Part shown: one piece after another, positions 41,522-50,425 of the stretch
Layout of the letters: each line of letters opens with the position of its first letter
Position numbering within the stretch: position 1 is the first letter of the stretch
From: Pseudoxanthomonas sp. z9
GTDB taxonomy: Bacteria > Pseudomonadota > Gammaproteobacteria > Xanthomonadales > Xanthomonadaceae
DNA: 64,000 bases
Reading direction: 5' to 3'
Assembly (NCBI RefSeq): GCF_006542425.1
Contig: NZ_VFID01000003.1
Coordinates: forward strand, 248,001 to 312,000
Program-made: the position numbers and the translations under genes
The notes under the pieces: model-generated
What the model was told of the DNA's origin: nothing
The model's database searches: none
Seen by the model: only the letters and a program-made list of their open reading frames with translations

Positions 41522-44500
41522 TCAGGCCGCGCCGGCCAGGCGCGCGGCTTCTTCCAGGTCCACCGACACCAGTCGGCTCACACCGGGCTCGCGCATGGTA
41601 ACGCCACTGAGCTGGTGCGCGGCTTCCATCGTCGCCTTGTTGTGGCTGACGAACAGGAACTGCACTTTCTCGCTCATCTCCTTCACCATGTTGGTGAACC
41701 GGCCGACATTGGCTTCGTCCAGCGGCGCGTCCACCTCGTCCAGCAGACAGAATGGCGCCGGATTGAGCTGGAAAATCGCGAACACCAGCGCTACCGCGGT
41801 CATCGCCTTCTCGCCGCCGGAAAGCAGCGAGATGTTGGAAACGCGCTTGCCGGGCGGACGCGCCATGATCGCCACGCCGGTGTCCAGCAGATCCTCGCCG
41901 GTCAGTTCCAGGTAGGCGTGGCCGCCGCCGAACAGGCGCGGATACAGCGCCTGCACGCCGGCATTGACCCGATCGAAGGTGTCCTTGAAGCGGCCACGGG
42001 TCTCGCGGTCGATCTTGCGGATGGCCTCCTCCAGCGTTTCCAGCGCGGTGGTCAGGTCGACGTGCTGCGCTTCCAGGTACTCGGCGCGCTGGGAGGCCTC
42101 GCCGTACTCGTGGATCGCGGCCAGGTTGACCGGTTCCAGCCGGCGCATGCGCGAGTCGATCTGGGTGACGGCCTGCTCCCATTCGCGCGCGTCGGCCACT
42201 TCCGGCAGGGTGTTGATGACGTCCTCGACGACGAAGCCGGCGGCAACAATCCCCTGCGACAACTGTTCGGACTTCAGCGCCAGCGCCTGCTGGTCCAGCT
42301 TGCGCTGGGAGATCCGCTCGCGCTGGGCCAGTGCCGCCTCGTCGCGCTGGTGGCGGGTCTGCTCGTACTGGCGCAGTTCGTTGTCGATGCCTTCCAGCAC
42401 CGAGCGCGCCTCGGCCAGCCGGCGATCGGCGTTGACCCGTTCTTCCAGCGCCGCCTGGCGCTGGGCGTCCAGTTCCTGCACCGGCGAGTCGCCCTCGCTC
42501 AGCTGCAGGGTCAGTTCCTCCAGCCGCGAATCGAGCTGGCCGCGCTGGCCGCCCATCCGATCCAGCGCCTGGCTCAGGGAGATGATCTGGGTGCGCTGCG
42601 ATTCCAGGGTCAGCGCCAGCGCATGGGTGGCGTCGCGCGATGCGCGCGCCGCCTCGCGGGCCAGATCGCGCGCTTCCACCAGTTGCCGGCGCTCGGATTC
42701 CAGGCCCTGCCGGGCCGATTCCAGATCGCCCATCGCGGTGACCGCTTCCTCCAGCCGCAGGCGCGCCTCGCGGGCCTGCTCGCGGCTGCCGTCCAGGGTT
42801 TCCACCAGTTGGGCGATTTCCTGGTCAATCTTGTCGATGCGGTGGCGGGTGGATTCCACCCGTCCCTGCTGGCTCTGCAACTGGCCGGCCAGTTCGGACA
42901 CGCCGCGATGCGCCAGGTACAGGGCGCGTTGCGCGTCCTCGCGCTGCTGCTCGGCGGCCAGCAACTGGTCGCGCAGGTTGGCCAGGCGTTCTTCGAGTTC
43001 GGCCTCGCGGGTCTGCAGCGCTTCGATTTCGGCGCGCAGGCCCTGGATTTCACGCTCGCGCAGCAATGCACCCTGCTTGGCCGCGCCGGAACGCAGCACC
43101 CGCACCCAGCCGGCGCCGAGGCGCTCGCCGCTGCGGGTGATCACCGAATCGCCGTCGCCCAGCTGCGACTGCAGGCGGCGCGCTTCGGCCAGATCCTCGG
43201 CCACGTGCAGGCGCGCCAGCAGACGGCGCACCGCCGCCGGTCCCTGCACCCGCGCCGCCAGCGAGGTCGGCGCGACGTTGAAGTCGGCCTGTGCGTCGGA
43301 CACCAGCGCGATGCGGCCTTCGCCGAGTTCGCCCAGGGCGTCCACCAGCGATTCCGGCGCATCCACCAGCACGCCTTCGATGAGTTGTCCGAGCGCGCCC
43401 TCGACGGCGTTTTCCCAGCCCGGCTCGACGGTCAGGCGCTCGCCCACGCGCGCCGCCGAATCCAGCCCGCGCGCCTTGAGCCAGCTCATCGCCGCGCCCT
43501 GCTCCTGGCCCAGTGCGGCGTGCTGCAATGTCTCCAGCGAGGACAGCCGGCCACGGGCTTCCTGCGCGCGCTTGCGCACTTCCGACAGTTCGGTCTGCGA
43601 AGCACGCTGCTGCTCCTGCACGCCCGCCGCCGACTGCTTGCGCGACTCGACCTGCTCGGTCAGCGACTCCAGCGATTCCTTCTGGGTGTCGTGCTGGATC
43701 TGCAATTGCTCGAAGGCTTCGGCCAGCGCGTCCAGATCCAGTCCGGCGCGCTCGGCGGCCAGATTCTCCCGGCGGCGTTCGGTTTCCAGCGCCTGGCGAT
43801 CCAGGTAATCGACGCGGGTGCGCTCGACCTCGCCGGCGCGCGCGGCCTCGGCCGATTCGCGCGAATGGGTTTCCCAACGCTGCTGCCAGTCCGACAACCG
43901 CGTCTCGGCGTCGCGCAGGGCGTCCTGCTTGAACAGGTCCTCTTCCTGCAACTGCGCCAGCCGGGGTTCGGCCTCGTCCACGCTCTCGCGCAGCACGTTG
44001 AGCTTGGTCTCGTCACCACTGATGTGCTGGCCCAGTTCCTGCAACGCGTTGTGGGCCTCGTCGCGCGCCTTCTTCAGGCGTTCGGCCAGATCACGCTGGT
44101 GCTGCATCTGCTGTTCCAGCCGGGCCAGCGTGCTGCCGACCTGGTAGACCTCGCCCTGGGCCTTGTTGAGGCCCTCGGCGGCTTCCTCGCGGCGCAGGCG
44201 ATCGGTTTCGATGTTGCGCTCGGCTTCACGCTGCTCGGCGATCAACTGCTGCAGGCGGGTCTCTTCCTGCGACAGCTTCTCGCGCAGCCCCTGCAACTGC
44301 ACGTCCAGCCCGCGGAACTCCAGCGCCTTCCATTCGGCATCCTTGACCCGGCGCTCTTCCTGCAGGGCCTGGTACTGCTCGGCCTGCTTGGCCTGGCGCT
44401 TGAGGTGTTCCAGCTGCTTGCCGATTTCCTCGCGCAGATCATTGAGGCGATCCAGGTTTTCGCGGGTATGGCGGATGCGGGTCTCGGTTTCCTTGCGGCG

Positions 44501-45025
44501 TTCCTTGTACTTGGAGATGCCGGCGGCTTCCTCCAGGTAGACGCGCAGATCCTCGGGCCGGGCCTCGATGATCTGGCTGATCATGCCCTGCTCGATGATC
44601 GAGTAGCTGCGCGGTCCCAGGCCGGTACCGAGGAACAGGTCGGTGATGTCGCGGCGGCGGCACTTGGTGCCGTTGAGGTAGTAGTTGCTCTGGCCGTCGC
44701 GGCTGACCTGGCGCTTGACCGAGATTTCGTTGAACGCGGCGAATTCGCCGGCGATGGTGTGATCGCTGTTGTCGAAGATCAGTTCGACGGTCGCCTGCGA
44801 CACCGGCTTGCGCGCCGAGCTGCCGGAAAAGATCACGTCGGTCAGCGAATCGCCGCGCAGGCGGCTGGCGGAGCTTTCGCCCATCACCCAGCGGACCGCA
44901 TCGATGATGTTGGATTTGCCGCAACCATTGGGACCGACCACGCCGGTCATGTTGGTGGGCAGGTGCAACGTGGTCGGATCGACGAAGGACTTGAAACCGG
45001 ACAGCTTGATGGTCGAAAGGCGCAT
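41522..45025 (-). CDS. smc: Chromosome partition protein Smc
   Basis: An 1167-residue condensin-like ATPase. The N-terminal head has Walker A GPNGCGKSN at residues 31-39 and QGMISQIIEARPEDLR. Then follows coiled coil from about 170, a globular hinge near 510-660, a second coiled coil and the C-terminal head with LSGGEKAM near 1067 and LLDEVDAPLDEAN. It organises and segregates the chromosome with ScpA and ScpB. The ATG at 45025 gives the standard MRLSTIKLSGFKSFVDP start. An A+T-rich patch at about 45100-45160, rare in this window, is the likely promoter region. Confidence 0.96.
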   Translation of the reverse strand: MRLSTIKLSGFKSFVDPTTLHLPTNMTGVVGPNGCGKSNIIDAVRWVMGESSASRLRGDSLTDVIFSGSSARKPVSQATVELIFDNSDHTIAGEFAAFNEISVKRQVSRDGQSNYYLNGTKCRRRDITDLFLGTGLGPRSYSIIEQGMISQIIEARPEDLRVYLEEAAGISKYKERRKETETRIRHTRENLDRLNDLREEIGKQLEHLKRQAKQAEQYQALQEERRVKDAEWKALEFRGLDVQLQGLREKLSQEETRLQQLIAEQREAERNIETDRLRREEAAEGLNKAQGEVYQVGSTLARLEQQMQHQRDLAERLKKARDEAHNALQELGQHISGDETKLNVLRESVDEAEPRLAQLQEEDLFKQDALRDAETRLSDWQQRWETHSRESAEAARAGEVERTRVDYLDRQALETERRRENLAAERAGLDLDALAEAFEQLQIQHDTQKESLESLTEQVESRKQSAAGVQEQQRASQTELSEVRKRAQEARGRLSSLETLQHAALGQEQGAAMSWLKARGLDSAARVGERLTVEPGWENAVEGALGQLIEGVLVDAPESLVDALGELGEGRIALVSDAQADFNVAPTSLAARVQGPAAVRRLLARLHVAEDLAEARRLQSQLGDGDSVITRSGERLGAGWVRVLRSGAAKQGALLREREIQGLRAEIEALQTREAELEERLANLRDQLLAAEQQREDAQRALYLAHRGVSELAGQLQSQQGRVESTRHRIDKIDQEIAQLVETLDGSREQAREARLRLEEAVTAMGDLESARQGLESERRQLVEARDLAREAARASRDATHALALTLESQRTQIISLSQALDRMGGQRGQLDSRLEELTLQLSEGDSPVQELDAQRQAALEERVNADRRLAEARSVLEGIDNELRQYEQTRHQRDEAALAQRERISQRKLDQQALALKSEQLSQGIVAAGFVVEDVINTLPEVADAREWEQAVTQIDSRMRRLEPVNLAAIHEYGEASQRAEYLEAQHVDLTTALETLEEAIRKIDRETRGRFKDTFDRVNAGVQALYPRLFGGGHAYLELTGEDLLDTGVAIMARPPGKRVSNISLLSGGEKAMTAVALVFAIFQLNPAPFCLLDEVDAPLDEANVGRFTNMVKEMSEKVQFLFVSHNKATMEAAHQLSGVTMREPGVSRLVSVDLEEAARLAGAA

Positions 45026-45200
45026 GCGGCGATGGTTTTCCGGGCATCGCGACCGGCCGGCCGGTGCGCTGCCAAATTGTTGGACTGGATGAGGTTGAGT
45101 CGCCAAATAATTGATTTATATGGCAATCCAATACTGCTCTTGCGGCATTGACCGATGAGTATAACGGGCGCCGGCCCGGCGCGGGACCGCCCGCCCCCGG

Positions 45201-48110
45201 CTACTCCAGGCCCAGCTCCAGCCGCGCGCCGCTCTCGTGCGCCGCCGGTCCCTTGGCGGCGTCGATGAATACCCGGGTGGGATCCACCTCGCCGCCCGCC
45301 AGCAGCGCCTCCTGCACGGCGTTGGCGCGTGAACGCCCCAGCGCGGCCAGTTCGTCCGCGCCGGGCCGGTATCGGGGCAGCAGCGCCTGGCGCAGCCAGG
45401 CCACCTCGGCCGACTGGCGAGCGGCCTTGCGTGCCTTGCGATCGGGGTCCTCCTGCCCGGCCTCCTCGGCCGCCTCCGGGATCTCCGGCTTGTGTCCCAG
45501 TTGCTGTCGATAGAGGGACTCCAGCAGATCCCGCTGTTCCCCGGGCTCCAGCGACGCAATCGCGACCGGCTCGCCCTTGCGCCCGCCCAGCATGGCCGCG
45601 TCCAGCCGCTGCCCGGCCATCGTCTCGGCCTCGCCTTCCAGGGCGGTGCCGGCCGGAATGTCCAGCCGCAGGGCCGGACGCTCCGCCAGCGCCTTGGCCA
45701 GCGCGCCCAGGCTGTTGCGCGCGGGTTCGCCCAGTTCGCTGGAGCCGGCGGCGAAATCGACGTAGCGCGCCTGCTCGGCGCCCTTGAACAGCGAACCGAT
45801 GAAATCGAACGGCGCGGTCACCGCCTTGACCAGGATGTTCTTCAGGATCTGCCAGACGATCGGCCACATCCGGAAAGTCGGATCGTCCAGCGACCCGTTC
45901 ACCGGCAAATCCAGATCAATCACGCCCCGGCGGTTCTTCAACAGCGAGGTCGCCAGCCGGATCGGCAGCGAGACCTTTTCCTGGCTGTCGGTCGCCTCGC
46001 CCCATTCCAGCTGATCCAGCACGACATGGTGGGCCGCCTGCAGTTTGCGATGGTCGATCTGGTAATGCAGTTCGGTGCTGAGCTTGCCCTTGGCGATGGC
46101 ATAGCCGGCGAAGCGGCCGGAGTACGGATTGAAGATGGGCAGGTCGATGTTGCGGAAACTCATTTTCAGATCGGTGCGCTCGTCGTAGGCGAACGGATTG
46201 AGGGTTCCCGAGATTTCCACCGGCGAGAAACGGTTGACCACTTGCCCGTGCAGATCCACGCGGGCCTGCGCCGAGGGCGCGGTGGACAGCCCGCGGATAT
46301 GGCCACGTAGGGCGGCGATGTCGGCGCGGAAACCGGGATCCATGGAGGTGTCGGCGAACGCCATGGTGCCGTTTTCCAGTTGCAGATCGTCCAGCCTGAT
46401 CGCCATCGCCGGTCCCGACGAGGACGGCGCCGCCGATGCGGCGGCCGGCGCCGGGCTGGCGAACAGCCGGCTGAGATTGACGCTGCGATCCGGCTCCACC
46501 GCCACGATGGCGAACGGCTTGCGCAAGACCACTCGCGCAATCCGCAGGCGATCCGGTGCCTGCGCATAGCGCAGGCCGCCGATGTCCATCCGCTCCCAGG
46601 CCACCACCTGCCGCTTGCCCGCCCGCTCCAGCAACGAGAAGCCGTCGATGCGCCCCTCGCCATTGAAGGCAAGGGCCGCGCCGCCCTTTCCATCCCCCGG
46701 CAAGGTCAATTCGCCGTTCGCGCCGAGGGTGCCCGAGCGCAGTTCCAGGGCGGGGAAATCCGGCAGGTAGGCCAGCACGTCGCGCAACGGCAGGCCCGCC
46801 AGGTCCAGTCGCAGGCGCCCGGCCACGGTGGCGGGCACCACTTCGCCCCGCACGGACAGCCGGGTCTTGCCGTTGATGGTGGCCGACGCCTCGACAGGCA
46901 GTGGCTTGTCCAGATCCAGACTGACCCCGCGGGTGCTGGCGGTTAGCGCCTGCAGGCGGAAACGGCTTGCCGGCCGGACGGCGCGGTCCTGCACGTCGAC
47001 CTCGGCGCCCTCCACCGCCACTTCGCCCAGGCTGAACCGCCAGGCGGGCCCCGGCGCGGGGTCGGCGGGCGCGGAAGCGGCGTCCGGCGTTGGCGGGAAC
47101 AATCGCATCAGGCTGATCGCGCCGTCGGCCTCGCGGGTCAGCGCGGTCCGCAAGCCGCCCACCCGCAGGCGATCGGCGGCGACCTCGCGCTTGCCGAGCG
47201 AGAAACGAGCGCCGGCCAGCGCGATCTCGCCCAGGGTGGCGGCGTTCCCGGTTTCGCCGCGCACGCGCACGCCCACGCCGCTGGCCTGCGCGCGGGACAG
47301 CGTCGCCTCGAGCAGCGTGCCCGCCGAGGTGCCGGCGGCGAAGCGATAGCGGCCGGCCACATCGAAGCGGCCGCCATGCAGTTCGAACGGCAGCGCCTCG
47401 CTGAGGAAGGCATAGGCGGTGTCGACCTGGATATTGGCCGCGCTGAGGTCGCCGTCGGAGGCGAACGGCCGCAACGACAGCCGCCCGCGCCAGTCGAAGC
47501 GTTCGCCCTGATCGCCACTGGCGGCCAGATGGAATCCACCGCCCTTGCCGTTGCCCTGCGCGGTGCGGAAATCGCGCAGTTCGAACCGGATCGGCGCCAA
47601 TCGCTTGCTCGGTTGCAGGCGCCGGCTGCGGTCGGCGAAATCGATCGCGCCATCGGCCACGACGAGATGCGTAATCAGCACGTCCGGTGGCGGGCTGTCG
47701 TCCTTGGAAGGGGGAACCAGGTCGGCCAGGTTGAGCGAGCCGTCGGCGCGCACCAGTGCCTGCGCGTAGGGCCCGTCCAGGGTCACCTCGCGGAAGGTCC
47801 AGGCCCCCTTCCACAGGGACGAGATCTGGAAATCGATGACCGCGCGGCGCAGTGCCACCAGCGGCTTCTGCCCCGCCGTCGCCGCAGGTTCACGTATCGC
47901 CAGCGCGGTGGCCTCGGCGCGGAAGGTGAAGGGGTTGAACCGCAGCTCGCCCAGGCTCAACGCTTTGCCCAGTTCCTCGCGGACGTAGTCGGTGGCCTCG
48001 GCGCGGGCGAAGCGCGGCAGCCACCAGAAGCCCGCCAGCGCGTAAAGCCCCACCGCCAGCAACGGCAGGACGATGAGCCAAAGCAGTCGACGACGGATCC
48101 AGCCCAGCAT
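45201..48110 (-). CDS. DUF748 (AsmA-like) envelope protein
   Basis: A 969-residue protein with one N-terminal transmembrane segment (RLLWLIVLPLLAVGLYALAG) and a large periplasmic part. Blocks such as FRFNIDLPIFNPYSGRFAGY and GVIDLDLPVNGSLDDPTF define the DUF748 family, part of the AsmA-like group thought to be rod-shaped bridges for lipid transport. The C-terminal 110 residues include an OmpA-like region with SGARLELGLE. The ATG at 48110 has a strong AAGGAGC ribosome binding site. It opens from the same 210-base gap as tyrB, read in the opposite direction. Confidence 0.85.
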   Translation of the reverse strand: MLGWIRRRLLWLIVLPLLAVGLYALAGFWWLPRFARAEATDYVREELGKALSLGELRFNPFTFRAEATALAIREPAATAGQKPLVALRRAVIDFQISSLWKGAWTFREVTLDGPYAQALVRADGSLNLADLVPPSKDDSPPPDVLITHLVVADGAIDFADRSRRLQPSKRLAPIRFELRDFRTAQGNGKGGGFHLAASGDQGERFDWRGRLSLRPFASDGDLSAANIQVDTAYAFLSEALPFELHGGRFDVAGRYRFAAGTSAGTLLEATLSRAQASGVGVRVRGETGNAATLGEIALAGARFSLGKREVAADRLRVGGLRTALTREADGAISLMRLFPPTPDAASAPADPAPGPAWRFSLGEVAVEGAEVDVQDRAVRPASRFRLQALTASTRGVSLDLDKPLPVEASATINGKTRLSVRGEVVPATVAGRLRLDLAGLPLRDVLAYLPDFPALELRSGTLGANGELTLPGDGKGGAALAFNGEGRIDGFSLLERAGKRQVVAWERMDIGGLRYAQAPDRLRIARVVLRKPFAIVAVEPDRSVNLSRLFASPAPAAASAAPSSSGPAMAIRLDDLQLENGTMAFADTSMDPGFRADIAALRGHIRGLSTAPSAQARVDLHGQVVNRFSPVEISGTLNPFAYDERTDLKMSFRNIDLPIFNPYSGRFAGYAIAKGKLSTELHYQIDHRKLQAAHHVVLDQLEWGEATDSQEKVSLPIRLATSLLKNRRGVIDLDLPVNGSLDDPTFRMWPIVWQILKNILVKAVTAPFDFIGSLFKGAEQARYVDFAAGSSELGEPARNSLGALAKALAERPALRLDIPAGTALEGEAETMAGQRLDAAMLGGRKGEPVAIASLEPGEQRDLLESLYRQQLGHKPEIPEAAEEAGQEDPDRKARKAARQSAEVAWLRQALLPRYRPGADELAALGRSRANAVQEALLAGGEVDPTRVFIDAAKGPAAHESGARLELGLE

Positions 48111-48263
48111 GACCTGCTCCTTGGTGGCGTCGGCTCCTTCGCGGCGAACACCGGGCGGAGCGGGACGATGGGGCCGACCGCCGGCCAATCGTCGGGGCAC
48201 TCACCTTAGCGCGCCCGATGACCGGCATGCCAGCACTGCGCGGACCCATGCCCGGCACGGGCC

Positions 48264-48272
48264 TGTTAGGAT
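48264..48272 (+). promoter_or_regulatory. Candidate extended -10 for tyrB
   Basis: TGTTAGGAT (48264-48272) fits an extended -10 (TG-n-TAGGAT), about 50 bases before the tyrB start, in the divergent gap 48111-48321. No convincing -35 is seen. Confidence 0.4.
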
Positions 48273-48321
48273 CCGGGAGTTTGTTCGCTGCACCCCTTCC
48301 CTCATCACTGGTCACACCGCC

Positions 48322-49524
48322 GTGTCTCTCTTTGCATCCGTCGAACTGGTTCCAGGTGATCCGATCCTGGGCATGACCGAGGCCTACAACGCCGATCCCC
48401 GCCCCGGCAAGGTCAATCTGGGCGTTGGTATCTACTACGACGAACAGGGCCGCATTCCCCTGCTCGATTCGGTCCGCGAGATCGAACAGGCCCTGGCCGC
48501 GGAAGCCAAACCGCGCGGCTACCTGCCCATCGACGGCCTGCCGGGCTACAACCTGGCGACCCAGAAACTGCTGTTCGGCGCCGGTTCCGCCGCGCTGGAG
48601 GCCGGCCGCGTGGTCACCGCGCAGACCATCGGCGGCAGTGGCGCCCTGCGCATCGGCGCCGACTTCCTGAAGCGCGCGCTGCCGCAGGCGAAGATCGCCA
48701 TCAGCAGCCCGAGCTGGGAAAACCACCGCGTGGTGTTCGGCACCGCCGGTTTCGAGGTCAGCGATTACCGCTACTACGACCCGGCCACCCATGGCCTGGA
48801 TTTCGCCGGCATGCTGGCCGACCTGGGCGCGCTGGAGCCGGGCACGGTGGTCCTGCTGCACGCCTGCTGCCACAACCCGACCGGCGTCGACCTGACCGCC
48901 GCGCAGTGGGCGCAGGTGGTGGAACTGGTGAAGGAACGCGGCCTGCTGCCCTTCATCGACATCGCCTACCAGGGATTCGACCAGGGCACCGACGCCGACG
49001 CCACCGCCATCCGCCTGTTCGCCGATTCCGGCATCCCGGCGTTCGTGGTGGCCAGTTCGTATTCCAAATCGTTCTCGCTGTACGGCGAGCGCGTGGGTGC
49101 GCTGTCGATCGTCTCGGCCGACCGCGACGAGGCCAAGCGCGTGCAGTCGCACATCAAGCGCACCATCCGTTCCAACTACTCCAGTCCGGCCACCCACGGC
49201 GGCGCGCTGGTGTCCGGCGTGCTCGGCAGCGACGAACTGCGCGCGCGCTGGGAGAAGGAACTGGGCGGCATGCGCGAGCGCATCCACACCCTGCGCGCCG
49301 GGCTGGTGTCGCGGCTGGCGGCGCTGGGCGCGCCGGAATTCGGCTTCATCCAGCAGCAGGCCGGCATGTTCTCGTACTCCGGCCTGAGCAAGGCCCAGGT
49401 CGACCGCCTGCGCGAGGAGTACGCGATCTACGCCATCGGCACCGGCCGCATCTGCGTGGCCGCGCTCAACAGCCAGAACATCGACAAGGTGGCCGAGGCG
49501 GTCTACGCGGTGAGCCGCGGCTGA
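48322..49524 (+). CDS. tyrB: Aromatic/aspartate aminotransferase (class I, TyrB/AspC type)
   Basis: A 400-residue PLP-dependent aminotransferase starting at a GTG (VSLFASVELVPGDPILGMTEAYNAD). Family motifs are KVNLGVGIYYDEQGRIPLL, HACCHNPTGVDLT, and the PLP-binding lysine in SSYSKSFSLYGERVG. A conserved Arg is in IGTGRICVAALN near the C-terminus. Aspartate aminotransferase is a possible alternative name since both activities share the subgroup. The only in-frame starts upstream would add residues lacking family similarity. Followed by a terminator and then a long repeat array. Confidence 0.88.
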   Translation: MSLFASVELVPGDPILGMTEAYNADPRPGKVNLGVGIYYDEQGRIPLLDSVREIEQALAAEAKPRGYLPIDGLPGYNLATQKLLFGAGSAALEAGRVVTAQTIGGSGALRIGADFLKRALPQAKIAISSPSWENHRVVFGTAGFEVSDYRYYDPATHGLDFAGMLADLGALEPGTVVLLHACCHNPTGVDLTAAQWAQVVELVKERGLLPFIDIAYQGFDQGTDADATAIRLFADSGIPAFVVASSYSKSFSLYGERVGALSIVSADRDEAKRVQSHIKRTIRSNYSSPATHGGALVSGVLGSDELRARWEKELGGMRERIHTLRAGLVSRLAALGAPEFGFIQQQAGMFSYSGLSKAQVDRLREEYAIYAIGTGRICVAALNSQNIDKVAEAVYAVSRG

Positions 49525-49554
49525 GTCCGCCGCGTTCCACTGCGGTCCATCTGG

Positions 49555-49577
49555 AACCCCCGGCATTGCCGGGGGTT
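49555..49577 (+). terminator. Intrinsic terminator of tyrB
   Basis: AACCCCCGGC at 49555-49564 pairs with GCCGGGGGTT at 49568-49577 with a three-base loop; TTCTTTT follows. Confidence 0.9.
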
Positions 49578-49611
49578 TTCTTTTGGGCTCCATGCAAAAA
49601 GCAAATCCCCC

Positions 49612-49633
49612 GCCACCCGCTCACGCGGGTGGC
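49612..49633. repeat. GC-rich hairpin within a palindromic intergenic element
   Basis: GCCACCCGC at 49612-49620 pairs with GCGGGTGGC at 49625-49633. It is flanked by GCAAATCCCCC and CCCCCTTTG, followed by CTGCAAAGGGGGC near 49670, so the whole 49600-49680 stretch is a variant of the CCCCCTTTGCAAAGGGGG element repeated in the adjacent array. No gene is seen here. Confidence 0.6.
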
Positions 49634-49701
49634 CGCCCCCTTTGATCAGCCATTCGGCTGTTGGGAAGCGCTGCAAAGGGGGCATCCCACGCTCCGCCAC
49701 A

Positions 49702-50425
49702 CCCATCGCATCGGTATCGTCCGCACTGAGTCCCGCCGCCTGCGACGTCGCCTTTCCTCCCCCTTTGCAAAAAGGGGGACCGAGGGGGATTTGCCTTTTG
49801 CTTTATCCGGAAGCCCTCAACCCCCGTCCAGATACCCCGCGATCGCATCGATATCGTTCGCGCTGAGCCCCGCCGCCTGCGACGTCGCCGTTCCTCCCCC
49901 TTTGCAAAAAGGGGGACCGAGGGGGATTTGCCTTTTGCTTTATCCGGAAGCCCTCAACCCCCGTCCAGATACCCCGCACTCGCATCGATATCGTTCGCGC
50001 TGAGTCCCGCCGCTTGCAACGTCGCCATTCCTCCCCCTTTGCAAAGGGGGACCGAGGGGGATTTGCCTCTTGCTTTGTCCGGAAGCCCTCAATCCCCGTC
50101 CAGATACCCCGCGATCGCATCGATATCGTTCGCACTGAGTCCCGCCGCCGGCGACCTCGCCGTTCCTCCCCCTTTGCAAAAGGGGGACCGAGGGGGATTT
50201 GCCTTTTGCTTTGTCCGGAAGCCCTCAATCCCCGTCCAGATACCCCGCGATCGCATCGATATCGTTCGCACTGAGTCCCGCCGCTTGCGACCTCGCCGTT
50301 CCTCCCCCTTTGCAAAAGGGGGACCGAGGGGGATTTGCCTTTTGCTTTGTCCGGAAGCCCTCAATCCCCGTCCAGATACCCCGCGATCGCATCGATATCG
50401 TTCGCACTGAGTCCCGCCGCTTGCG
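49702..50425. repeat. Tandem array of ~136-bp units containing copies of the 3' end of the adjacent gene
   Basis: Units begin with GTCCAGAT at 49826, 49963, 50098, 50234 and 50370 (periods 137, 135, 136, 136); a more diverged copy precedes from about 49702. Read on the minus strand each unit holds the codons for about QAAGLSANDIDAIAGYLDGD and the stop, then a ~75-base spacer with the palindrome CCCCCTTTGCAAAGGGGG. The unit at 50370 is the genuine end of the gene at 50361-53234. Period differences come mainly from 3, 4 or 5 A in the palindrome. Because 136 is not a multiple of three, open frames through the array are artefacts. Confidence 0.92.

Noticed and set aside
41441-45151. A long plus-strand open frame antisense to smc
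   Set aside because: smc has intact ATPase motifs at both ends; the antisense product is a Gln/Leu/Phe-rich shadow.
49702-50425. CRISPR array
   Set aside because: Units are ~136 bases, nearly identical over their full length, with no unique spacers and no cas genes.
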